Shown here piece after piece: positions 1 through 7,791 of a stretch of DNA of 64,000 nt (within the stretch, counting starts at the first letter, position 1; every line of letters begins with the position of its first letter). Origin of the DNA: Streptomyces sp. JH34 (lineage in GTDB: Bacteria > Actinomycetota > Actinomycetes > Streptomycetales > Streptomycetaceae); the NCBI RefSeq assembly GCF_029428875.1, contig NZ_JAJSOO010000001.1, forward strand, positions 930,001-994,000, in the 5' to 3' direction. A program made the position numbers and the translations under genes. The notes under the pieces were generated by a model. It was not told the origin of the DNA, made no database searches, and saw only the letters and a program-made list of their open reading frames with translations.

Positions 1-1
1 C

Positions 2-361
2 CTGATGTGCCTGCCGATGCTGATGAGCGCCACGGTGGAGCCGCCGATGGTGGCCTTCGTCATCGCCTTCGGTCTGCTCGATCTCGCCACCGTGCCCCCG
101 GTGGTCGCGCTGTGCCGTGAGGTCTACGGTGACGGCGGCGCGGTGGTGTTCGGCTGGGTCGGCGCGGCGCACCAGGTCGGTGCCGCTCTGGCCGCCTACG
201 GAGGCGGAGCGGCCCGCGACGCCTTCGGGACATACGCTCCCGTCTGGGTGACTCTCGGCGCCCTGTGCGCCGCGGCGGCTCTGCTGTCGCTGCTCGTCCG
301 GCGCGCCTCCCCGGCCGGCCGAGCCGACGGCAGGCGGTCAACCGCCGTAGACCGCCTGTGA
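2..361 (+). CDS. MFS transporter, C-terminal fragment (cut by window edge)
   Basis: This is the 3' end of a gene that begins before the window; about 119 residues are visible. They form hydrophobic helices with short basic loops, including a Gly/Ala-rich helix around VGAALAAYGGG, and end in a polar tail. This is how the last three or so helices of a 12-TM major facilitator superfamily permease look. The substrate cannot be told from this part. The last 24 bases overlap the 3' end of the convergent MocR-type regulator, so there is no room for a terminator between them. It could also be another polytopic carrier, but the spacing and helix pattern favour MFS. Confidence 0.75.
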   Translation: MMCLPMLMSATVEPPMVAFVIAFGLLDLATVPPVVALCREVYGDGGAVVFGWVGAAHQVGAALAAYGGGAARDAFGTYAPVWVTLGALCAAAALLSLLVRRASPAGRADGRRSTAVDRL

Positions 362-1657
362 GTCCGCGAGCACCTCCGCGAAGTCGTCGGCGAGGGACGT
401 CGCTTCGGCGGGGGTCAGGGTGGCGGTCGTGACGCGCACACCGGGCGGGGACGCGATACGGAAACGTGTCCCCGCAGCGATCCACCAGCCCCGTGTGCGC
501 AGCCCGTTGACCACGGCGGATTCGTCCCGGACGGGCACCCACACGTTGAGGCCGCTCCGCCCGTGGGACGCGATCCCGCGCTCGCCCAGCGCCACGCCCA
601 GGGCGTCGCGACGGACGGCGTACGTGCGCGCGGCACCGGCCACCAGCCGCGTCACCTCCGGGTCGGTCAACAGGGCGGCGACGGTGGCCTGGAGGATGTG
701 ACTGACCCATCCGGACGTGAGCAGCATCCGCCCGTCGTGGCGCGCGAGGGTGGCGGCGTCGCAGGCGAGGGCGGCCCAGCGCAGATCGATCCCCAGATGC
801 TTGGACACCGTACGCACATGGGCCCAGCGGGGCAGGTCCCCTGACGTGAGGGTCACCGCGTCCGCTCCGGCGATGTCCGCGTTGTGGTCGTCCTCCACCA
901 CCAGCGTGTCGGGGAAGTCGCGCAGGACGGAGAGGAGTTCGTCCCTGCGTCCCGGGGTGAAGCGGGCGCCGAGCGGGCTCTGGCCGCGAGGGCTGCACAC
1001 CAGGGCCCGGGCCCCCGCACGGAGTGCGGAGCGCAGGGCCGCCGGGCGCAGGCCTTCGTCGTCGACCGTCACGGGCAGCATGCGCAGTCCGAGGGCCGGA
1101 ACCAGGTCGAGCAGATGGTGGAAGCCCGGGTCCTCGACGGCCACGGCGTCACCGGGTCTGAGTTCGGTGGACAGCAGCCTGGCGATGCAGTCCAGGGCGC
1201 CGTGGGCGAAGGTCAACGCGCCGGTGGGGACACCGTCGCGGGCCAGCCAGGCGCGGGCCGCGTCCTCGAGGACGGCGAGCCTCGGCGAGGCACGGTGCGA
1301 TCCTGGCACGGGCTCCACGCGCGCGGGCGGGGTGAGCACCGGGAGCCATCCGGGATCCGGGTGCCCGCCCGCCAGATCACGGAGGCCGGTGGGCACACGC
1401 GGAGGACGGCGCGAGGTGACGGCGGGGGCGGACGCCACCACTGTGCCACCGCGCCCCAGAGTCACCACCACCCCGCGTACGCGCAGCTCCTTGTAGGCCG
1501 CCGCGACCGTGCCGGCACTGACTCCGAGCTCTTCGGCCAGCCGCCGTACAGGAGGCAGCGAAGCGCCCGGCTGCAGCACGCCGTCGGCCACACCGCTCTC
1601 GGCGGACGCAGCGATCTCCCTGGCCGTACCGCCGACGATCCCATATTGTTCTGCCAC
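338..1657 (-). CDS. MocR/PdxR-type GntR regulator with aminotransferase domain
   Basis: This is a transcription factor with an N-terminal winged helix of the GntR family (about residues 5-70, with SLPPVRRLAEELGVSAGTV as recognition region). It is fused to a fold-type I aminotransferase-like domain (about 100-439) that binds pyridoxal phosphate. The presumed PLP lysine is in VSKHLGIDLR (about residue 286), preceded by VVEDDHNADI. The reading frame is open upstream to a TTG at 1693. I prefer the GTG at 1657 because the longer form would run through the palindromic operator at 1667-1682. The gene is divergent from the MFS exporter at 1705, and MocR proteins usually control the gene facing them. 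Its 3' end overlaps another MFS gene by 24 bp. The effector is unknown. Confidence 0.85.
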   Translation of the reverse strand: MAEQYGIVGGTAREIAASAESGVADGVLQPGASLPPVRRLAEELGVSAGTVAAAYKELRVRGVVVTLGRGGTVVASAPAVTSRRPPRVPTGLRDLAGGHPDPGWLPVLTPPARVEPVPGSHRASPRLAVLEDAARAWLARDGVPTGALTFAHGALDCIARLLSTELRPGDAVAVEDPGFHHLLDLVPALGLRMLPVTVDDEGLRPAALRSALRAGARALVCSPRGQSPLGARFTPGRRDELLSVLRDFPDTLVVEDDHNADIAGADAVTLTSGDLPRWAHVRTVSKHLGIDLRWAALACDAATLARHDGRMLLTSGWVSHILQATVAALLTDPEVTRLVAGAARTYAVRRDALGVALGERGIASHGRSGLNVWVPVRDESAVVNGLRTRGWWIAAGTRFRIASPPGVRVTTATLTPAEATSLADDFAEVLADSQAVYGG

Positions 1658-1704
1658 AGACAATAGTTTGTACCGATACAAAAATGGTGTCAAGGGGGAT
1701 CCTG
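1645..1704. promoter_or_regulatory. Divergent promoter/operator between MocR regulator and MFS exporter
   Basis: A perfect inverted repeat TTTGTA-CCGA-TACAAA lies at 1667-1682. A second dyad, ATTGT-N10-ACAAT, lies at 1645-1664, and the two overlap slightly in an AT-rich patch that stands out from the surrounding GC. A Shine-Dalgarno-like AAGGGGGA at 1692-1699 precedes the ATG at 1705 by 5 bases. The position between a MocR gene and a divergent transporter is typical of MocR operators. The exact sites are inferred. Confidence 0.6.
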
Positions 1705-3039
1705 ATGAAACCGAGGCCGAGACGCGTACCGTTCACCGACCGCCTCAAGGTCCCGGGCGGCCGTGACGGACGGCGCATGCTGGTGGTCGCCGTCATCGAC
1801 AAGGTGGGCACCGGCCTGTGGACGGGAGCGGCCACGCTCTACTTCGTCTATGTCGCACACCTGTCGATCGCGCAGATCGGCGTGCTCATGGGCCTGTCCG
1901 GCATCCTCGGGGTGGCCGGGCCACCGCTCGCCGGACGGCTGGCCGACCGCTTCCCGGTGACCCGCATCCTGGTCGTCGCCCAACTGGCCCGCGGAGCAGC
2001 CCTCCTGGCCCTGCTGACGACGGACGACTACGCGCTGCTGGTGCTGTTCTCGGCCCTGGGGTCCCTGCCCGACCGCGCGTCGAGTGTCCTGACCAAGCTG
2101 TTCGCCGCGCGGGTCGCCGGTCCGCACCGCATCCGCTACCAGGCGATCCAGCGCACCGCAGTGAACATCGGGTGGGCCGTCGGCGCCGCCGGGGCCGCCG
2201 CCGCGCTGACCGTGGGCACCACCGCCTCCTACCAGGCCCTCCTGCTGGCCGACGTCGCGTCGTACGCCGTCATCGGGGCCCTGACCTTCCGCTGCGCCGA
2301 ACCACCGGCCCCCAGCCGCGTCGTCGCGTCCCCGGCCACCGGCGCCGGCCCCTCCCCCGCCGCGTCGGACCGCCGCACCTCCCGAACCGTGCCCGCACCC
2401 GCGACTCCCTGGCGGGACCGCCGCTACCTCGCGTTCACCGGTTCGGAGATCTGGCTGTTCCTGGACGACAGCATCCTCCAGGTGGGGTTCCCCCTGTGGA
2501 TCGTCCACGCCACCGACGCCCCGGTCGGACTGGCACCGCTCGTCCTCGTCCTGAACAGCGTGTTGGTGATCGCCCTCCAGGTCCCCCTGTCGCGCTTCGG
2601 GGAGACGAGGGCAGCCGCCCGCCGGCTGCTCGTCCCGATCGGCGCGGCCTTCCTGACGGGAGGCTTGGCGCTCGCAGCCTCTGCCGTCGGAGGCCCCTGG
2701 TTCGCCACCGCCACCGTCCTCCTCGCCGCCGTCGCGTTCACCCTCGCGGAGATCCTGCACTCACTCGCGTCATGGGAACTCTCCGTCGCCCTCGCCCCCG
2801 GGGAGGCACAGGGCGCCTATCTCGGTGTGCACGGCCTGGCGCAGTCCGCCCAGCGCAGCCTCGGCCCCGTCGTCGTGGGGGCCGCGGTGGGCGCCGGCCC
2901 GTTCGCCTGGCCTGTGCTCGGTGCCACGCTCGTGCTGGCCTGCCTGGCGCAGCACCGGCTCGTCCGGCCGGACGCCGCGCCGGCACAGGCCGCCGTCGGA
3001 GGCGCCAAGGCATCGGAGGCACCCGCCGCCGGGGGCTGA
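1705..3039 (+). CDS. MFS transporter (probable exporter)
   Basis: This is a 444-residue integral membrane protein with about 12 hydrophobic helices split by a polar, Ala/Pro/Ser-rich central loop (around residues 208-240). The layout is that of a major facilitator superfamily drug/metabolite exporter. The motif GRLADRFPVTRIL after the second helix matches the MFS loop 2-3 signature (GxLaDrxxxR). The frame is open from an ATG at 1684, but the ATG at 1705 is chosen because AAGGGGGA lies directly upstream. It is divergent from the MocR-type regulator and shares its operator, so it is likely the regulated target. The substrate is unknown. Confidence 0.85.
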   Translation: MKPRPRRVPFTDRLKVPGGRDGRRMLVVAVIDKVGTGLWTGAATLYFVYVAHLSIAQIGVLMGLSGILGVAGPPLAGRLADRFPVTRILVVAQLARGAALLALLTTDDYALLVLFSALGSLPDRASSVLTKLFAARVAGPHRIRYQAIQRTAVNIGWAVGAAGAAAALTVGTTASYQALLLADVASYAVIGALTFRCAEPPAPSRVVASPATGAGPSPAASDRRTSRTVPAPATPWRDRRYLAFTGSEIWLFLDDSILQVGFPLWIVHATDAPVGLAPLVLVLNSVLVIALQVPLSRFGETRAAARRLLVPIGAAFLTGGLALAASAVGGPWFATATVLLAAVAFTLAEILHSLASWELSVALAPGEAQGAYLGVHGLAQSAQRSLGPVVVGAAVGAGPFAWPVLGATLVLACLAQHRLVRPDAAPAQAAVGGAKASEAPAAGG

Positions 3040-3120
3040 ACCAGCATGCTCCGCAAGGCCGTTGGGGTTAGGTTGTACGACAGAGGGTTCACGCCTCGGT
3101 TGGACGACGGAACGGTGCAC

Positions 3121-3933
3121 ATGACCGACCACACGACAGAGCGCGATTCGGCGCAGCAGAAGATCGACACGTCGGTGCCGCACTCGGCCAGGATCTGGAA
3201 CCACTGGCTGGGCGGCAAGGACAACTACCCCGTCGACGAGCAGGCCGGGGACGCGTACAGCGCCGTCTTCCCGGGCATCGTCACCGTGGCCCGCAGCAGC
3301 CGCGCCTTCCTGGGCCGCACCATCGCCCACCTGGTGACCGAGGCCGGCATCCGGCAGTTTCTGGACGTCGGAACGGGCCTGCCCACCGAGGACAACACCC
3401 ACGAGGTCGCCCAACGGCTGGCCCCCGAAGCCAGGATCGTGTACGTCGACCACGATCCCCTGGTGCTGGCACACGCCCGCGCCCTGCTCACCTCCACACC
3501 CGAGGGCGCGACCTCCTATGTGAACGCCGACCTCGCCGACCCCGACCGCATCCTCTCGGCCGCCGCCGCGACTCTGGACCTGAGCCGGCCCACCGCCCTG
3601 ATCCTGAGCAACATCCTGGGCCACGTCGGTGACCACGAGGAGGCACGCGCCATCGTCACGCGGCTGATGGAGGGGCTTCCGGCCGGCAGCTACCTTTCCG
3701 TCAACGACGGGTCACGAGGCGTCGACGCCGACTACGAAAGGGCCCAGGACGCCTACAACGAGACCGGGGCCGTCCCCTACTTCCTGCGTCCCGTCGACCG
3801 GATCACGGCGTTCTTCGACGGTCTGGAGTTGCTGGAACCGGGAGTCGTGTCGGTCCCCTTCTGGCGCCCGGACCCCACCGCGCCCGCCCCGCGGCTCATC
3901 GGCGAGCACGGCGGTCTGGCCCGCAAGCCCTGA
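3121..3933 (+). CDS. SAM-dependent methyltransferase, DUF574 family
   Basis: The 270-residue protein belongs to the S-adenosyl-methyltransferase family DUF574 (Methyltransf_19), which is greatly expanded in Streptomyces. Visible signatures are the N-terminal WNHWLGGKDNYPVD, the SAM-binding segment FLDVGTGLPTEDNTHEVAQ, and the following VYVDHDPLVLAHARALL. Substrates of this family are mostly unknown; many members sit next to nitrate/redox or conservon genes. The open frame extends upstream to 3046, but the ATG at 3121 fits the family N-terminus and has GGA about 10 bases upstream. A close paralogue lies 1.1 kb downstream at 5075. A 10-bp-stem hairpin follows the stop. Confidence 0.88.
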   Translation: MTDHTTERDSAQQKIDTSVPHSARIWNHWLGGKDNYPVDEQAGDAYSAVFPGIVTVARSSRAFLGRTIAHLVTEAGIRQFLDVGTGLPTEDNTHEVAQRLAPEARIVYVDHDPLVLAHARALLTSTPEGATSYVNADLADPDRILSAAAATLDLSRPTALILSNILGHVGDHEEARAIVTRLMEGLPAGSYLSVNDGSRGVDADYERAQDAYNETGAVPYFLRPVDRITAFFDGLELLEPGVVSVPFWRPDPTAPAPRLIGEHGGLARKP

Positions 3934-3954
3934 TCGCGGTTCGGGACATCTGAC

Positions 3955-3992
3955 CCGCGGGCGGCCGTCGAGCGGCACACCCCCGCCCGCGG
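3955..3992. terminator. Bidirectional hairpin terminator
   Basis: A perfect 10-bp inverted repeat (CCGCGGGCGG at 3955-3964 and its complement at 3983-3992) with an 18-nt loop sits between the convergent methyltransferase and lipoprotein genes. There is no U-tract, as is common in Streptomyces. Confidence 0.55.
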
Positions 3993-4054
3993 TCCCGGGC
4001 GGCGAGGCCGAGGTGACGCCGTACCGTGGCGGGCAGGCCGCCCGGAGGCGTCGT

Positions 4055-4774
4055 CTAGCCGGCGTCCGCGGCGTCCGCGGCGTCCAAAACATCGTCCCCC
4101 GAAGGGGCTCGCACGCCCAGCGGTTCGTCGAAGGCGCTGAAGGCCGTGGTACTGCGGTAGTCGGTGCCCTTGTAGCGGACCTCGAGGAGGTACGGCTTGC
4201 CCTCGGTGGCGACGTAGAAGGTGTAGGTGCCCTTCGCCTCCGCCTCCGCCTCGTCGGCCTCGTCGGTGACCCGCAACGCGACTGCCGGACGGCCGCCGAT
4301 CTCGGTCCGGTCTCCCTTCACGGCCTTCCCGAAGGCACTGAACGGCCAGGTGCAGTCGACCAGCCCGTCCCCGGGCTTCGCGTTGGCGGCAGGGGTCTTG
4401 ATCCAGCGGTCCTGCGCCTTGCCTCCGGCCGCCTTGCCGCCCGACCACCGGTCGAGGTACACCCGGTCCGGGCGTACGTAGTCGGTGTCGTCGATCCGGA
4501 TCTGTTCGAGGCTGCCGCCCTCGGTCCAGGTGATCTTGTTCGTGCACCGGCCCCTGAGATCGGTGGTCTGCCGACTGGAGTAACTGCTGCCGGCGGCCCC
4601 TGTGGTCGACGAGGCGATGGTGACCGTCTTCAACCTGCCCATCGTCCTGTGGGCCTCGTCCAGCAACGCGTCGGCGGAGAGCTCCTCGTCGTGCCCGCCC
4701 TCGCCCGTGCAGCCGGTGAGGGCGGCTCCCAGCAGCAGGCCTGCCAGTACCGACGTCACGGTTTTCTTGCGCAC
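4055..4774 (-). CDS. Lipoprotein, LppX/LprG-like fold suspected
   Basis: A 239-residue secreted lipoprotein. The signal peptide is MRKKTVTSVLAGLLLGAALTGC, with lipobox LTGC placing the acylated cysteine at residue 22. The mature part is polar with alternating beta-strand-like segments, and ends in an acidic Asp/Ala tail (VLDAADAADAG). The mature domain ('LLDEAHRTMGRLKTVTIASSTTG...') resembles small actinobacterial lipoproteins that carry hydrophobic ligands, but I cannot assign a function. It is convergent with the methyltransferase upstream in the window and divergent from the second methyltransferase at 5075. The start is at the ATG that begins the signal peptide. Confidence 0.8.
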   Translation of the reverse strand: MRKKTVTSVLAGLLLGAALTGCTGEGGHDEELSADALLDEAHRTMGRLKTVTIASSTTGAAGSSYSSRQTTDLRGRCTNKITWTEGGSLEQIRIDDTDYVRPDRVYLDRWSGGKAAGGKAQDRWIKTPAANAKPGDGLVDCTWPFSAFGKAVKGDRTEIGGRPAVALRVTDEADEAEAEAKGTYTFYVATEGKPYLLEVRYKGTDYRSTTAFSAFDEPLGVRAPSGDDVLDAADAADAG

Positions 4775-5074
4775 ACAGACCCCCTGATCATGGGCGGATC
4801 ACACTACGGCACCCGCGGAGGGGGCGATCGGACACCCCCGGCCACCAGGCCCCTCGCCGCCGGCGCCGGCCCGCAGACCACAAGCCACAGGCCACCCACG
4901 GGCCCGACGCCCTGGCACACCCGCCGCTCCTGGCGTGCCGTCAGCAGGGCTCCACGCAGCGGATTCGCGGGTCACGGCGGACCTTTCCCCGTTCGACGGC
5001 GGGCCACGGGTCAGGGGGTAGCGTGAGCGAACACGAGTCCGTCCTGGCCTCCCGGCCGCACGAGGTGACGAACG
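4775..5074. other. Intergenic region between lipoprotein and second methyltransferase
   Basis: This is a 300-base divergent promoter region. A TAGCGT-like -10 near 5020 and a GAGGTGACGAACG ribosome-binding region before the ATG at 5075 are visible. No further gene, repeat or clear operator was seen. Confidence 0.4.
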
Positions 5075-5875
5075 ATGAACGCGTACCCGCTGCCCACGCC
5101 CCATCCCACGAGCGCGCACCCCGCCCGCGTCTACAACGTCTGGCTGGGCGGCAAGGACCACTATCCGGTGGACCAGGAGGCGGCCGAGCTCGCCGCGACC
5201 GCGAATCCGACGATCGTGCCGTCGGTCCGGGCCAACCGGGCCTTCCTCGGCCGCGCCGTACGTCACCTCGCCGCAGCCGGGATCCGTCAGTTCCTGGACA
5301 TCGGCACAGGCATTCCCGCCGCGGACAACACGCATGAGGTCGCCCAGCGGGCCGCACCCGAATCGCGTGTCGTGTACGTCGACAACGACCCGATCGTCCT
5401 CACCCACGCCCGGGCACTGCTGGTCAGCGGCCCCGAGGGGCAGACCGACTACGTGCAGGCGGACGCGCGGGACGTGGACACGATCCTCGACGAGGCCGCG
5501 CGCATCCTTGATCTCGACCGGCCGGTCGGCCTGCTGCTGGTGGCGATCCTGCAGTACGTCAAGGACGCCGAGGACCCGTGGGACATCACCCGCCGGCTGC
5601 TGGAGCGTCTGGCCCCCGGCAGCTATCTCGTCCTGTCGCACCCCGCCGCCGACGTCACGGCCCCCGAGGTCGCCGAGTCCATGCGGATCTACAACGAGCG
5701 CGCCGCCGGCCACGCCTCCGCCACCCCGCGCGGCCAGAAGGAGGTGGCACGGTTCTTCGATGGTCTGGAGATCCTGGAACCGGGTGTGGTCACCCTGACG
5801 CGCTGGCGTCCCGGGCCGTCCGACGTCCCGGACGACACCCTGCCCATGTGGTGCGGCGTCGCCCGCAAGGCCTGA
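5075..5875 (+). CDS. SAM-dependent methyltransferase, DUF574 family (second paralogue)
   Basis: A 266-residue homologue of the protein encoded at 3121-3933, sharing VWLGGKDHYPVDQEAAE, the SAM loop FLDIGTGIPAADNTHEVAQ, VVYVDNDPIVLTHARALL and a C-terminal FFDGLEILEPGVV. It is the same family (Methyltransf_19) and full length. Start is at ATG 5075 after GAGGTGACGAACG. The two copies are separated only by an oppositely oriented lipoprotein gene, suggesting local duplication or a paired function. A short perfect hairpin follows before the convergent hydrolase. The substrate is unknown. Confidence 0.88.
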   Translation: MNAYPLPTPHPTSAHPARVYNVWLGGKDHYPVDQEAAELAATANPTIVPSVRANRAFLGRAVRHLAAAGIRQFLDIGTGIPAADNTHEVAQRAAPESRVVYVDNDPIVLTHARALLVSGPEGQTDYVQADARDVDTILDEAARILDLDRPVGLLLVAILQYVKDAEDPWDITRRLLERLAPGSYLVLSHPAADVTAPEVAESMRIYNERAAGHASATPRGQKEVARFFDGLEILEPGVVTLTRWRPGPSDVPDDTLPMWCGVARKA

Positions 5876-5902
5876 CGTTCCGCGTCAAGGGCTCGCGCGT
5901 CC

Positions 5903-5919
5903 ACGCGGACCGTCCGCGT
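5903..5919. terminator. Hairpin between convergent genes
   Basis: A perfect 8-bp inverted repeat, ACGCGGAC-C-GTCCGCGT, lies in the 46-bp gap between the convergent methyltransferase and hydrolase genes. It can serve both directions. Confidence 0.45.
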
Positions 5920-5921
5920 CC

Positions 5922-6941
5922 TCATGTGGCGCTGCGTTCGCTCGCCTCCCGCAGGTCACGGTCCACAGCGCGTTCGCACGCCGGGTCGGGCGCGGGGCCG
6001 GCGCCGCCAGGCAGGCCCGCGCGCAGGAGTTCGCGCCAGTGTTCCTGGCTCCAGTCGGCCGGGGCCGTGGTGCGGATGAAGTCCTCGACCAGGGCACGGA
6101 ACCGGGCGGGGTCGCTGTGGAAGGGGAAGTGTCCCGCGCCCTCGAAGATCTCGAGGCGGCTGCCGGGCATGGCCGCGTGGGCGCCGTGGGCGTGGCGGAC
6201 GGGGACGACGCCGTCCCGCGAACCCCAGAGCAGGAGAGTGGGCATGCCCTGGGCCAGGTAGCAGCGGTCCAGCATCGTGACCGTCTGACCGCGCCAGTCG
6301 ACCACCGCCCTCAGCGTGCTGATGAACGCGCTGCGGGAGGTGGCGTCGGGGAGTGCGTCCATGAGGTCGAGCAGTTCGCCGGCGTCCTGGCCGAGGTCGG
6401 TGTCGAGCAGCTTGATCAGCCGGGTGAAGAGGCTGACCTGACCGCGCATGCCGGGAAGGCGCAAGGCGGACAGCATGAGGTCGGCGCCCGGGAGGGACAC
6501 CGCTCTCAGGACGGGGTTCACCTCCCGCCCCACGCCTCCCGCGCTCACCAGGATGAGCCGGTCGGTGCGTTCGGGGTACTGGTAGGCGAACTGCATGGCC
6601 ACACCGCCACCGAGCGAATGGCCGACCAGGGTGGCACGTTCGATGCCGAGGACGCCCAGGAGGTCCCTGATGCCGTTCGCGTAGCCGGCCACCGAGTAGT
6701 CGGCCCGGGGTTTGTCCGAGTCCCCGTGGCCGAGCAGGTCGGGGGCGATCACGGTGTGGTGGCGGGCCAGCTCGGGAATGACCTCGGCCCAGGTCGCCGA
6801 GGAGTCGCCGATACCGTGGATGAGCAGGACGGCGGGCCCCTCCCCGGCCATCCTGTAGGCACGGCGGTAGCCGTGGATGATCCGGTGGGACAGCCCCACG
6901 CTCTGCTCGGCCCGTCGTCCGCGTGCTGGTGCGCCGGCCAC
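5922..6941 (-). CDS. Alpha/beta hydrolase
   Basis: A 339-residue alpha/beta-hydrolase-fold enzyme. Visible are the oxyanion segment LLIHGIGDSS, the nucleophile elbow GHSLGGG (catalytic Ser), the acid in LLWGSRDGVVPVRH (Asp) and the catalytic His in FEGAGHFPF. These complete the Ser-Asp-His triad. The sequence is of the hydrolase/acyltransferase type; the substrate is unknown. The frame is open upstream to 7160, but GTG at 6941 is preferred because GGAGG lies 6 bases before it and homology to the fold starts just after. It is convergent with the DUF574 methyltransferase. The preceding 850 bases hold no convincing gene. Confidence 0.85.
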   Translation of the reverse strand: MAGAPARGRRAEQSVGLSHRIIHGYRRAYRMAGEGPAVLLIHGIGDSSATWAEVIPELARHHTVIAPDLLGHGDSDKPRADYSVAGYANGIRDLLGVLGIERATLVGHSLGGGVAMQFAYQYPERTDRLILVSAGGVGREVNPVLRAVSLPGADLMLSALRLPGMRGQVSLFTRLIKLLDTDLGQDAGELLDLMDALPDATSRSAFISTLRAVVDWRGQTVTMLDRCYLAQGMPTLLLWGSRDGVVPVRHAHGAHAAMPGSRLEIFEGAGHFPFHSDPARFRALVEDFIRTTAPADWSQEHWRELLRAGLPGGAGPAPDPACERAVDRDLREASERSAT

Positions 6942-7791
6942 GGCACCGCCTCCGTCTGCTGCTCCGACGATTCCCGAGCGAGGGTAGGAACCTCCCGCGC
7001 CGGGCGAATTACCGGGACGTTGCAGGCGACACCCGGACGGAACCCGGGTGGTCGTGCGCCGCCCCGGCATTCGTAACACGCGCGCGGCGGGCACGCCGGA
7101 AGACGCGCCCTGTGAGCCTCGCGGCACCACCTGTGCACGCAACAGCCCCTCGGCTGCCATGGTTTCGTGGACGGCGCCACCCCCGGACTGCGCTCCCCCG
7201 ACGGAACGGGCCCTCTCCGGCCACGGAAGTCCTGTCGTCGTGCCCGCACCACCGACACCGAGGCCGAGCGCGGATCCAGCCGATCATCGGGAAGGATCCG
7301 GAGCCCCCCGCACGCTGATCCGCCGGTTCGCTCTCCGCCCGCTGCCGCGCCGGCACCCTGCCTCACATATTTGCACACCGAATCTACCCATCTCGCCCGC
7401 GGCCCATCGCCCGAACCTCTCCGGACGGGGCCCCGGGCGGACCGGAAGCCTGGTCGCGTGCCGTGCGCCGGTTTCCCTCCTCCCGAGGGCGGACTGGGTA
7501 GTTACAACCCTTTTCCACCATGTTGAGAACCTTCCCGGATCAAGAAAAGATCTCGAGCACGGGTTTGGATCTGGCTCTCTATGTGCACAATGACTCGTCC
7601 GCTGATCACACTTTCGCGGTTCTGATCCTTAAGGACACGAAACGTTCATCTACGATTGCGAACTTTTTCTTGTCAGCACATCTGGTACGGCTGGTGATCC
7701 CCCCGCTGAACGCGACACCTGCCGCCCCTCACGCCTTCACCGCTCGACGAGTGCGGACACGCCTCCGCCCCGCGTCCGTCGGGGGTAGAAG
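6942..7791. other. Long intergenic region with AT-rich leader of flavohemoglobin gene
   Basis: These 850 bases have no convincing gene. From about 7500 to 7700 the composition drops sharply in GC compared with everything around it (runs such as GAACTTTTTCTTGTCAGC and ATCCTTAAGGACACG). An open frame at 7520-7795 overlaps the next start codon by four bases but lacks a Shine-Dalgarno sequence and the usual GC3 bias, so I treat this stretch as regulatory. I did not recognise an NsrR, Rex or DosR box with confidence. Confidence 0.5.

Noticed and set aside
1667..1693. TTG start at 1693 for the MocR regulator.
   Set aside because: It would place the palindromic operator inside the gene; the GTG at 1657 gives a normal family start.
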